This document shows positions 50,110 through 64,000 of a stretch of DNA of 64,000 nt, piece after piece (position 1 is the first letter of the stretch; the number at the start of each line of letters is the position of its first letter). Both the position numbers and the translations under genes were made by a program. The stretch lies in NCBI RefSeq assembly GCF_037975245.1, contig NC_092582.1, forward strand, positions 11,696,001 through 11,760,000, written 5' to 3'. The DNA is from Apostichopus japonicus. Taxonomy: Eukaryota > Echinodermata > Holothuroidea > Aspidochirotida > Stichopodidae. A model generated the notes under the pieces. It had not been told where the DNA came from. It made no database searches and saw only the letters and a program-made list of their open reading frames with translations.

Positions 50110-52459
50110 CAAAATGGATTAATTATCGCTGTCTTGCCAAAAGGACTGAATGAAATATATTGGGGTTGGGCGGGGGGGGGTGTTGGGGTGAGGGGTGGAG
50201 AGGAAGGGAAGGTTACAAAAGGTAAATCACGATAAGTTCGTATCTGTTGAATTCAAGAAGCTTTCCTTGTGTTACCGCTAAATTTGAAACATATCGACCT
50301 ATATACATTAATGCAATTGTGTAGTTAATGATAAACTTTAAAGTTGCCAAAGCAGAATTAAATTATTTATCTCCCATCAAATTAAATGTAGACTAACCTG
50401 TTGACATTATCTTAAATTAACTTGTAAATATCGATAACTGACAATAAACTAACTAAGCGAATACCATAACACCCTGAGTTTACAAGAATTTATTTTAACA
50501 TATATAACTGAACTACGATAATTCATATGCTTCAAGCATGCCTCAACAGTGACACAACAGTAAATACACAAAACATGAAAGCATTTCTCTCTTAAAAATA
50601 ATTTCTCGATATTATTGTATTATTATTATATTATTAGCATTGAATAGGTTGAACAAAGTAAGAAAAGATGTATGAGTAAGTAATTTCCCTTGTGTACTTA
50701 TATTACTAAAGCTCAGCTATATCTTATTTATTTTTTAATTTATTTTTTAATTTACGTCGAGAGGGTGACGGGGAGGGGGAAGGAACGTAATCCATGTTTT
50801 TACTGTTCTCGTGGCCTAGTGTACCCATGAGTGATTCTCCCAAGTCTTCGAAATTCATCTCTTTTGCGACATTCTTACTCTGTCATGCAGAGTAAGACAC
50901 AACCCCCGACCATCCCCGGCAACCCCCGGCAACCCCTCCAACCTACCAGCTTATATTAATGAAAAATAGTTTGTGTTTTTAACATACATGACCTCATAAT
51001 ATTTTGTTATCCTACACCTACTTCTGGAGGGAAATTTCGTGGCAGTTTAGAAGATATATAGGAAATATTGATAAACTTATAACTGACTTTAGTGAGTAAA
51101 TTACTCTCAAAAACAAATTAAACTAGATAATATTCTCAAGCATGAAGTATATCTTCTTGCTATAAGTTCAAGCTATAAGATCTGGTTGGTTATCGTACGG
51201 TTTATATGACATGACTACTTAAAATATATCAAAACGAGAAGGAAATGCTACTGACTACTTTCGTGTGAGGGTTGAAATGAGGGTGGGGAGGGGTGTGGGT
51301 GGGAGGGTGAACATCCTCACAATCCCGTGATACGCGATGTAAGATATGCCTTAATAGAAACTTAATGACTTAACTCAAGGAGACAGTTTTAATAAACAAA
51401 AAAGACTCTTTTTTATTAGTAATTGTGTTTGTGTGTGTATGAGTATGTGCCGGCGGGGGGGGGGGGGGGGGTAGGGCGGAGGAGGAGGGAGATTAAGAGA
51501 CTATTAAAAATGAGTCCAGGTTTACTAACATCACTGGCTATATAAAGGCTCACGAATCAGTTTACATTGAAATTTGTAAAAACTATCTATTCTCAGGAAT
51601 CTGTTTCATATGTCAGACATAACTTCAAACAGGATCTTCACATGATGCAAGTAAGAAACTGGGAAAGCATTTTACTCACTCATAGACCTAATTTAAGACT
51701 AATAAAACAGTGGTCAAATAAGACGCAGGTCAATGCAACGTCACGTATATATCGTGGCATAATTAAGATAAAACTCAATTTATTTTTTATTTTGGTGCTT
51801 TATATGTTACTGGAGGATACATATGTTCGACTAGTCTAGAACGGCTAAGGCACGTATTAGTTATTCATGATGTATAACATTCGACTTGTATATATTGATA
51901 TTGTTGACTGGTATGCTGATATGTAAGTGTACCATATCAAATATCAACAGTGATATACCGGTATATTTGCCGCATGAATGTTGATATAAGCCTAAACTAT
52001 GAAAATTATTAAAACAAATGGCATCGCCTATTAACGCCGATATGTTCAAACCAAATTTCAAACTTTTATTTTCAGATTGAGTAAAACTGTTGATTTTATT
52101 CTTGACATGCTGACCTTGATTTGTCATATTTCCTTGTTATTTATTTATATATTATATAATTATATTGAATATCTGATGTTGAAACATAGCATACTTATTT
52201 TCATATTGGCATGTTTAAGGTTCAACTATTAACATCCTGATAATTTACCTGAAATACTGATAGCTTTTTTTTTTTTTTTACCCATAACATATTGAAAACA
52301 GATGGCGTTCCGTATCTAGCTACACCATGTCCCAAAACAATACGTCTGAATAACATAAAACAACATTACAATTTAAAAGATTTCCATTTCAATATCCTGA
52401 ATGACAAAAGAGAGGATAATTTAATCGCTGGTGCTTTCTCGTTCAAAGTCAAATTCAAC
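50110..52459. other. Intergenic between the MITE and gene 7
   Basis: It contains G-rich runs (50160-50205, 51275-51310, 51452-51490), a CCCCCGGCAACCCC patch (50900-50935) and AT-rich sequence. The frame at 51567-51839 shows no recognisable motif. Confidence 0.5.
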
Positions 52460-55165
52460 CTAGTTTACGCTCTCCTGCATCATCGGAACGGTAAGGACTT
52501 GTGAGACGTCCGAGTAGTACCAACCAGTGATTGAGCAGTAGTCTTTACATCTAGGATGCCGTTTGTAGAGACAGTTTGCTTTAAGAGTGAGCTCACACCG
52601 ACTTGGGTCTTTCAATACCGGATAAGGTTCCCTAAAAACCATAGACATTGAAGAATAAGTAAATAAATACATAAATAAATAAATAAATATATAAAGTGAG
52701 TACATCAAAACTGAAAAGATTGTGAACAGGGTTTCTGCATGAACGGAAGAGCGAGGGTGCCAGTTATGAAATGTTTTCAATTTTATTGTTAATTTTACAT
52801 CTCACATTCACGATGACTTATAAAAGGGGTAAATTAATTAATTCCAGAGAATACATCGAGGATCTATCCTATAGCCAAAGTTGTTGTTGGTGAGTGATTA
52901 TTGATCTTAAACTGGTGCTATATTTGCTTTTCAAACAATTTCGACGAATTCTTAATTATTAATTAGATTGCGCTGTATTTACATGTTACATATCTTTGTT
53001 CTGTATATGAGGAGGTTTTTATTTGGTATTCTGTCTGTCCGTTGGGGCAATACGCCAACCTCCCCCTTCCCCCAAGTACACAAGTGTACGTGGTTTGACT
53101 CTGTTAGATTCAGAAACATTTCAGCATTTTTGTTCAGCAATCAACTTTAGCTACCAGAATATTCTTTTAAAGAACATCTGCTGTAATGACATTTCAGTCT
53201 GTTATATAACTTTAAATTGGGGTGGGGCGGGGGGGGGGGGCAAACAGGCGCTGAAAGTGTTGATAAATTCCGTCTTGATACTTTTTAGCCTGACTTAATT
53301 TGTTAGTATTTTCTACATAGAGTGACAATAACTTGATAGAACGAACTCACATACATAATTGTAGGAGAATACTTTAGGTCTATAACTCAAAAATATTTGG
53401 TAAATTATATCCGAAAACTTACTCCCGGCAACAAAAGACTTCCAAGCGGTCGCTGCAAAAACATGTCAGACATGCGAAAAAACTCTCCACACGTTCCCCA
53501 GGCACTGCACAACTGAAAGAAGCTGTCGAGAAATCCAAACATTAATCGGAGGACAAATGATTCATTCGGGGGATGTTTGGTTTATTCAGCCGGGGAAGAT
53601 TTAAATCACTTATATGGAAGTACATCCCACTGTTTTCAACATCACACAAAAGTATTTATTAGCAGATACTTGCGTTTAGAACCACTTAATATATAGAACC
53701 AATTTATAGTCTAATTATGCCTCGGAATGCATCATTAATTTGACTTTTTATTTGCTGAAGGAAGACTCTAGCCATTTTATGAAGGTTCATGGAGGACACT
53801 ATATACCTGAATCAGTCGGTGAAAATGTTGTAAACCTAATTGCAAACTGCAACTGCTCCCCCCCCCCCCCCCATTCTCTCCACTCCCGCCCTTCGCCTAC
53901 GCTTGAAATCCTGTGCAAGCTACTGTATATTACTAGTGTAATAACAACAACGAAATCATTATACAGTTTTAAAAAAAAACTCAGTTTTAAAATAATTTAA
54001 GTTAAGGCCTTTATCTAAAATGATTTCATGTTGAGGTTTCCATTGGAATGGCAAGTAACGTCGTAGCATTTAAATGTTTATAAATATACAGATGTAGGAT
54101 TTTATCTGATAAATCTGTTATAAGGTTGCATCATCAACATTATCTTTTTAAGTATCGCAGTTTACAACAATTAACTGTAATGAGTAATTCTTACTTCACA
54201 AACTAAAATAATATATGAAGACTATAGTCGCCGCAAACCACCCTGTTGGAACATTTTCTCTTTATATGGCGGTATTTTCATGCCAAGCTTCAAAGCACCG
54301 GTACTAACAGTATATGAGTAGAATAATATCCTGTTATTCGATACAGATACAGGATAGGAACTGTTGATACTGTCAGTACGAGTGTTTTGAAGCATGACAC
54401 GAGAGGACAGCATAAAATGGTATAATCATCGGAAAATTGTCTCAACTGGATGAGATATTAAAGGTTTCAAACTATACTATATCAGGTACCGACTGGAATC
54501 CCCGCTTTGCAATTACTTTTCAACCAACAACTGCTACCAAGAAGATACGCATATATAGCGCATCTCAACCAGTGGGGTTGTAGCGTGTACATCGTAAACA
54601 GGATATCAATAGCATCTCTTACCTAGGAGGTGATTATTAAAGTGCTGATTTGAAACATGTCCGGTTATGCAGAACACTTTCACTGCGAATCTGTCATTTT
54701 GTAGCAAACCTGTGCTGACATTTGCACATAAATTGTGATAACCGACTAGCTATCTGCTAATTCTTAGAACTTGATACACTTGTCTTATGCATCTCCCCTT
54801 CCTTATAGTTATCAAATAAAGGGGCTTTAACTGAAGAAGCTAATCATGTAAAGAAACATTTGATAAAGGATATAAAAATAAACCGTTTCTTTGAATGTCA
54901 AAATATGTTAATTACCAAGAACGGTCGCGAATAAACCAAACCAGTCAAACATTATATTCTCATGAAGTGACGAACAAACAGTAAAGACATTAAATTTATA
55001 CTTACTTTCCTGGAAACATATTCCATGTTCGGGCTTATCTTTTAGAGGTCTGTACACGATCGGCAACATGAATGTCATATCTATTTCATCCAACTCCTCC
55101 ATTAATCCGAGGCACGACGGCGTTCCAAGGCCAGTGATAATCAGGAAACTTAGGAACAATTTCAT
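52460..55165 (-). CDS. Gene 7: PSP94/beta-microseminoprotein-like secreted protein
   Basis: Exons on the minus strand: 55006-55165, 53423-53522 and 52460-52631; 432 nt, 143 residues. I start at MKLFLSFLII (55165) and not at the in-frame ATG 21 bp upstream, because the upstream codons add a charged MKSRKKN before the signal peptide. An acidic linker ends PEHGICF (C50). Exon 2 gives C58, C71, C74, C76 and the C84-C85 pair (ACLTCFCSDRLEVFCCR). Its acceptor is CTCGACAG at 53523-53524. A closer CAG after TTTCTTT would break the frame. Exon 3 gives EPYPVLKDPSRCELTL, CLYK, RCKDYCSITGWYYSDVS and the tail LTVPMMQESVN. It is closest to gene 8 (shared KDPSRCELTL, RCKDYCS). Confidence 0.88.
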
Positions 55166-55251
55166 GTTTTTTTTTCTCGACTTCAATTGTTTCCCCCTTT
55201 TCCTTAATAATTTATGCTAACTGCAAATTTGCTGGATAAGTTTTCGAAAAT

Positions 55252-55258
55252 GTTTATA
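55252..55258 (-). promoter_or_regulatory. TATA box of gene 7
   Basis: The minus strand reads CAGTATAAACATT about 90 bp upstream of the gene 7 start codon. Confidence 0.45.
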
Positions 55259-56997
55259 CTGTTTCTTTCTAATATGTTCCTTCTACTATTTGTGCTTTAT
55301 AACAGTTAACTGATATACGGTTATGAATGTACTTCAAACTGACATTCCAATTCAGTTAATGGCATTTGGTCATTTACAACCTTCGTTTTTTATAATAATC
55401 TCCATGAAGAACAACATGTAATTAAAACTTGAGAAAGATTATTACGTCACGAAAGATTAAATTTTAACTCAATTACAGCTGTTTTCCCTTACAAACATTT
55501 TAATCAAATGTCAGCTAGATTATTATTATTATTATTGTTTTAATACACAATGCACACTTCAATTGATAAAAAAGAAGAGTTTCCTGCTCAATTCATTAAA
55601 TAAATCAAACATGTAAACCTGATTATGCAGACACATTATAGTTAAATTTAAAACAGACGATCTACCTTAATGAGGATATAATTAGTGCACTAATCAACTA
55701 ACATTCGTTAATCTTAAAAAGAAAGAAATGGGAATCATTATTTTCGTTTGAACGTATGAGTCAATACACCTGCTGATATTATTTAACTGCACATAATTAA
55801 CACTCATTAGTTTCATTACATTTGTTAATCATTATAATTGTTTTTGTCAAATAATCATTTAAATGATTCCATCACTAACTCATTTTCCCCTCCGATTTAC
55901 AGGTTAAGAAGGCAAGTATACCTTAGGGACTTCGAGTGGTGGGGTTGGGGTGGGTGGGTGGGGTGGGGGAGGCGGGGATTGTGCCTTAATCATTTAACAT
56001 AGAGGGTTGGGGTGGTGAGTAAATGATGCCTTAGGTCTCGAGAGTGATGTTAACCCGAGGTTGCAGCTTAGCCATTCCCTTTGTTAATGTGGTTCGCCTT
56101 AGAATGAGAGATGCCAGTGTTCAGGAAGTTTGTAAAACATTGACCCACATTATATTATACAGGCCAATGAGCTGTTCACCGTTAGAACTAATCATTCCCA
56201 GCCAATTTGTCAGTTATAAACTCAATCCAAACTTGAAACTATAGTGAAAATGTCGTTCGTTAAAGCAGAAGTCTATTCGATCTACACAATACCTCAGTTG
56301 ATATATCGGGCTCACCTTCACGGTAGCTATATGGTAAGCCACTGATTAAATTAAAACACACTCTGACGTAAACAAATGCAAAAAAAAAGAGAGAAAAAGT
56401 ATGGGGTTACAGCCGTGAATTTAGTTAACTCCATTTTACATTCTAGTTAAATTAATGAACGATATGTGATGTAACTAGATGGACATCAATTAGTTTTTTT
56501 AAGTGGGTGTGGTATTGGAATGAAAAATAAAATGTGTTCGCAACATATGAGTTTTATTTCATCCGTGAAATAAAGCAAAGAACATTTTCTCACTTTTAAG
56601 TCCACAACATGCCGATCACTTAAGGAACGTCATCATACCATAATGTTATGTTAGTTACGTCAAGTCACCAAAGTAAGATAGCACACTAATATACGTAGCC
56701 ATGACATTTTACTGATTATATGGGATACTTAGACGTTAATTTCATATAAGTTGTAGTAAATTTGTTTTAATCTACTCGATGAATTCATTTGAACGCCTCC
56801 TTAATTAACGATAAAGTTTTGAAACATAAAGATGAAAAAGACAATTGTTTTATCTTGATAAGGGTTATATTTGGATTAACGTTTGACGAAAAATTCAGCT
56901 TAGGAAAATAACAGGAGCCAAGTGTACATTCTATTAATTTTTAAAAAATATTGATTTATATGAAAAAAAAATTGCAGCGGAAAGAGGCCCTCTGGAG
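55259..56997. other. Intergenic upstream of gene 7
   Basis: AT-rich. It includes a GTGGGGTGGG-rich patch at 55936-55978. No gene is supported. Confidence 0.5.
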
Positions 56998-57004
56998 ATG
57001 GATT

Positions 57005-57790
57005 TCTTCTTTACTTATGTCATTCTACTCATTCTCGTACTCACACCAAAGGGGGGGGGGGGGGGTTATACGCGTAATCCAACATATGTCGTTGTAATCA
57101 TTCTCAACTTAGGGGGAATTATACGCGCACTTCAACTTATGTCGTTGTATACATTTTTTTACTCACACCAAAGTGCGAGTTATACGCGCACTTCTACTTA
57201 TGTCGTTAGACTGATTCTCGTACTCACATTAAAGGAGGGAATTATACGTCAGTATTCATATTATGTTGTTGTACACATTCTCGTTCCCAAACCAAAGGGG
57301 ACAATTCTACGTGTACTCATGCTGTTGTAAACGTACTCACACCAGAGGGAATTCTAAGTGTACCCATACCTATGTTTTTGTACTCATTCTCGCACTCACA
57401 CCTTGGGGGGGGGGGGGAATTATACAAGTACTGTTACTTATAGTGTTGTACTCATTTTCGAACTCACACAATGTCAGTGTTGTTAGCGTGCTCACACCAA
57501 ATGGAAATGCTGCGAGTACTTATACCTATGTTGTTGTACTCATACTTGTACTCGATCCAAGGTGGAATTTTGAGCGTACTCATTCTCGTAATGGTGTACT
57601 GGTACTCTTACTTATGGGGAATTCTACGTGTAACCATACCTTTGTTGTTGTACTCATTCTCGTAATCAAAACCAATGTGGAATTGTAAGCGTACTCATTC
57701 CCATAATGTTGTAGTGGTACCCACACCTATGAGGAATTCTACGTGTACCCATACCTATGTTGTTGTACTTCTAATACAATTCTGATAACA
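57005..57790. repeat. Intergenic minisatellite with GTACTCACACCAAAG units
   Basis: Degenerate units of about 55-65 bp contain TTGTACTCATTCTCGTACTC, then ACACCAAAGGGGGAATT, then a TACGCGTACT and CTTATGTCGTTG stretch, with several G-runs. Read on the minus strand, the units contain GGTGTGAGTAC, a donor-like word. Open frames on the plus strand are by-products of the repeat. Confidence 0.75.
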
Positions 57791-58455
57791 AAAGCAACAT
57801 AGGCCCACATTCTTATACGCAAAGTAGATTAGCTAGGCTAGGTCCCTGTGATATGGAAGTTGTTCAGCTTTATGCTATGGGTGAACTATTGGTTTCTTAT
57901 GGGTTTGCACAGTTGCTCTAACATTTAAATCCAACGAACTAATGATTGATTTTCTGGTCAAGTCTAGTTGATGGCGGAACATTAAAATAACTTCGTTAAA
58001 TGTGGTACTTTCATTGCACATAGGTGTATTTGTAAATTATCTTACTTTGATACCTTTTTACACGTGCAGACTCAATGAAATGTTACCATGTTACGTCGCC
58101 CGCACATCATTTCTTTTTTTCCCCGCAAAATCCACCACTTCGCTCTTTAGTTAATGATGTGAAGTTTATTTTTAACTTGACGGGTAATTTATTTATATAA
58201 AATTGTAATATTTTGAATAAGACAAAAGCGTCAGTAAATGCAACTCCGCAAGAAGTGAAAAAAAAAAAACACATACTACTCATGTGCAAAGGAATAGAGT
58301 GAATAGATTTGAAAAGATTGAAAAATTAAGGCCACAAAAGGCCACAAAAAACTACTTTAACAAAGTCTTAAACAAGAAATAACATCAAACTATAGACTTA
58401 ATTAGTAGCTGTCGAAATTAAACAAGAATGATATATGTTATGACCGGTCGCTGGT
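57791..58455. other. Intergenic downstream of gene 8
   Basis: AT-rich spacer with poly(T)/poly(A) runs at 58112 and 58258. No gene is recognised. Confidence 0.5.
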
Positions 58456-58461
58456 TTTATT
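58456..58461 (-). terminator. Polyadenylation signal of gene 8
   Basis: AATAAA on the minus strand, about 42 bp beyond the gene 8 stop codon (58503-58505). Confidence 0.55.
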
Positions 58462-58502
58462 TTATGTTAGTGAGATGAAATTCATACCACTTCCGGGGTA
58501 GC

Positions 58503-61506
<3,004 letters not shown>

Positions 61507-61570
61507 ATTTTCTTCGATTTTATGTATATGGTATGTAATATTAAGTTGTCGTCACAATTATATGCACTAT

Positions 61571-61578
61571 TTTAAATA
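61571..61578 (-). promoter_or_regulatory. TATA-like element of gene 8
   Basis: The minus strand reads CATATTTAAAATAG about 65-70 bp upstream of the start codon, the weakest of the TATA candidates in the cluster. Confidence 0.3.
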
Positions 61579-64000
61579 TGTCTTAAAGGTAAAACCCTCG
61601 TAGCAGTGACTAAACAATTTGAATTGCCATACCTTTGTTATATATGATATACGGTATGTCGTGATATTTAATAATCATTGTAAACGAATTTGATTGTTTC
61701 ATACAATATTTGCTTAATATCCGGGTCATGCATGGCAGATCACAGGTGAAATCAGTGACATCTGCCCCTACATTTTTGCAAGGTTTGAACATTTAATAAC
61801 ATTTTCTCTTTTGTTCTTCATTCTTCAAATATACTCTTGTCTAATTCGTACAAACAATACTATTGAAATATGTCAATGAAGTGTACTTAAACAATTATGG
61901 AGCCCGCTGAAACACGAGCTGTAATCAAAGCACAAATAGAACCCTGGTTTACGAAATCTTTCCCACAATGTCTATATGTACGATTAGATCGTTTTTGAGA
62001 GGCATAGATTTGACAGAGGTTGCCCTAATTTTTTTTGTCCTAATTGACCAAATATTGCGATATATTTCGCGTATTGTTTAGTAGGCCTCTATCGATTAGT
62101 CTCTAAATCGATCGGTTGGTCTCTATCGATATTTGGTATGCTTGCTAAACCTCTCCGACATCTTTATTGGTAAGCGTGACAAAATGTCCAGTCTGAGCCC
62201 CCCCCCCCCCAAAAAAAAAAGGTAGATGACCATGTGCTTCGTGGTAGTCCGAAAATAATTGTGTATGGTTTATATTTCTGATATATTTCAAGATATATAT
62301 GTATGAATGATTTGAAACATCTCAAAAGGAGCGTGACCACTCTCAGCATACAACTTAAGTAGATGAGAGGGAAGGGGGGGGGGTGGATGACTTACTCCTC
62401 CACTTTCAGAAATATTCCCCGAGCCCCTAGTGTTTAAGATGACTTGTATGTACATTACAATTTATAACAAGGTGAAAGTTTTTCAACTTTGTATTAAAAA
62501 TATCATATTGGATCTAAGTACCGCCAATTTTACCAACCACCCCCCTCCCTTACACCACTCTTCCAGGAAGACATAACGTAAGCCCTCCTCCCGTAACTAA
62601 GATGTTGTTTACGCCCCTGCATCTCAGCAAAAGGGAATGCAAACATCGATATGCTCCTAGCTTACAGAGCTATTAAAAATTCGATCAAATGCAGGAAAGA
62701 GAGGTGTAGCACAAGTTTCTTGTCCGATTTTGGTGCACTAAAGTAACTTGTTACGGTTTGAGGGCCCATATTTGTTTCTTTAACGATGGCATATCGTACT
62801 GGTACCCCGAAATTGGACCAAACTCACCTCATAGTATAATGAAGGTATTTGATGCTCCGATGAAGGACTGAGTCGTTAAAAGATTAAATCTAAGGCAACT
62901 GTGAATCCAGGGGTACCATATCACATGGCCTCCACATGCAGAGAACGAATTATGGAATATTTAAAAAAATCGACATTTAATTGGCAATAATCGCCGCCCC
63001 CTCCCCAAACGTTACGCATTCCTTCGACATAAATATATTTATTTGGGCAATTGTATAAGCTTCAGTGCCTTACTGAATAAGCCAGCATATACCATATCAC
63101 GTTATTAATTCAAGAAATTATTATTATTATTATTTTGTATATGCTGCATAAAGAAATGTATTTAAAAACATAAACCCTCTGTTTGTCGTTATAAAGAATA
63201 AATAACCGTGGTTAGATTAACCATCCTGGTTGATATAATTCATATCATCACTTTAGACGAGAATAAGATTGACAAATATGAAATGGAAAATACATTGTCC
63301 AGAGATGCTTTAGTGACACTAATATAGCTTAGATGCGTTAGTAACACTAATATAGACACTAATATAGCTCTGGATTACCGCTGGTATAAGCTTCCAGCTG
63401 TTTGTTGCATCGGATTTAAACATCAACATATAAGCAGATGCGTTATTCAAGGGAGTTACGCTCTTTAAACACAAGCTGTCGTATCGGGATTTAAGCTAAA
63501 TGCCATTAAGTCATGGACAGTATTTACTTTAAATGAGTGAATTGGAGTGTACTGATCCTCAAATCGACACAAATCCATGTCCCAGTTCGCAAAAAGTTAA
63601 AATTTGCTTCTTCTTTTTTTCAGGTTGAAGCACACAACAGACTGATTAAATGATGCGCGTGTTATTTTCAAGCTAAGTTTCAAGAGATTTTGTTATATTT
63701 TATCATATTTTATTATTATTATTTTGTTTATGAATTATCTTTCTTAACTTTTTAGGAGTGTGAGTAATACGTTTTAACATAACTGTGTTAGTTGCCGACC
63801 GAACATCCTCTCCACTCTCCTCAGGATAACTCTAGTGGTTAGAAATCATTTCTTGTGATAGTGGGCTACCGCACCCACATTGTTTGGATCCTTGTTGACC
63901 CTATAGCAGAAACAGCCATTGATATAACATGTATTACTCTATACACGTGCCTCTCCATATCCAATTACCCTTGACCTCTGTAAAGCTGTTACCAGGGTAG
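61579..64000. other. Right flank, no gene recognised
   Basis: AT-rich. It includes C/A and G runs (62200-62220, 62372-62382), a TTACGCCCCTGCATCTC repeat trace near 62609, and three copies of an ACTAATATAG word near 63318-63367. No ninth family member is seen. Confidence 0.55.

Noticed and set aside
53509-53523. Acceptor TTCTTTCAG for gene 7 exon 2
   Set aside because: It would leave one base before the first Cys codon and break the phase seen in all paralogs. The CTCGACAG acceptor keeps the frame.
56998-57688. Two overlapping plus-strand frames of 110 and 141 residues
   Set aside because: They are periodic translations of the 57-kb minisatellite, interrupted by G-runs.

Overview
This is a eukaryotic (animal) window. 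It is AT-rich, intron-containing and full of simple repeats and transposon debris. Its dominant content is a tandem cluster of eight small secreted cysteine-rich genes of the beta-microseminoprotein family (MSMB, also called PSP94). Each has three coding exons with the same intron phases (1, then 2). The order is signal peptide plus acidic linker plus first Cys (exon 1), a core of C...C..C.C......CC (exon 2), and ..PYP....P..C......C.......C...C.I.GWYYSD (exon 3). A tandem-duplicated PSP94-like family is known from the sea cucumber genome (Apostichopus japonicus), where it was linked to visceral regeneration. I therefore infer a holothurian or close relative. The species is not proven by sequence alone.

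Layout: gene 1 (minus, 346-1295) runs off the left edge and lacks exon 3. A perfect 60-bp hairpin and a 2.1-kb perfect GATA array follow at 1736-4224. Gene 2 (minus, 6820-10654) has an added Ser/Lys-rich tail made of three repeats. Gene 3 (plus, 14031-18551) is the only gene on the plus strand. Gene 4 (minus, 21923-24100) has exons 1 and 3 but no recognisable exon 2. A 5.8-kb terminal-inverted-repeat element with a decayed multi-exon gene occupies 24483-30306. The stretch 30.3-36.3 kb is gene-free and carries MITEs, two nested hAT-like elements and tRNA-derived SINE debris. Genes 5, 6, 7 and 8 (all minus; 36304-39498, 41866-45396, 52460-55165, 58503-61506) are a same-strand tandem run of close paralogs sharing a C-terminal (L/I)(S/T)VP tail. 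From 61.5 to 64 kb I see no gene.

All predicted products enter the secretory pathway. I see no receptors, enzymes or regulators in the window, so the locus looks like a rapidly diverging secreted-protein cluster and not a pathway operon. Every paralog whose three exons can be read has 11 mature cysteines, an odd number compared with the 10 of mammalian MSMB. In genes 4 and 8, the exon 1/intron 1 junction itself, including the splice donor, appears to have been amplified into an intron-1 minisatellite. The two arrays are unrelated in sequence but sit in the same place.

Exon coordinates were read by eye from splice consensus, phase and family alignment. No alignment or database search was run.
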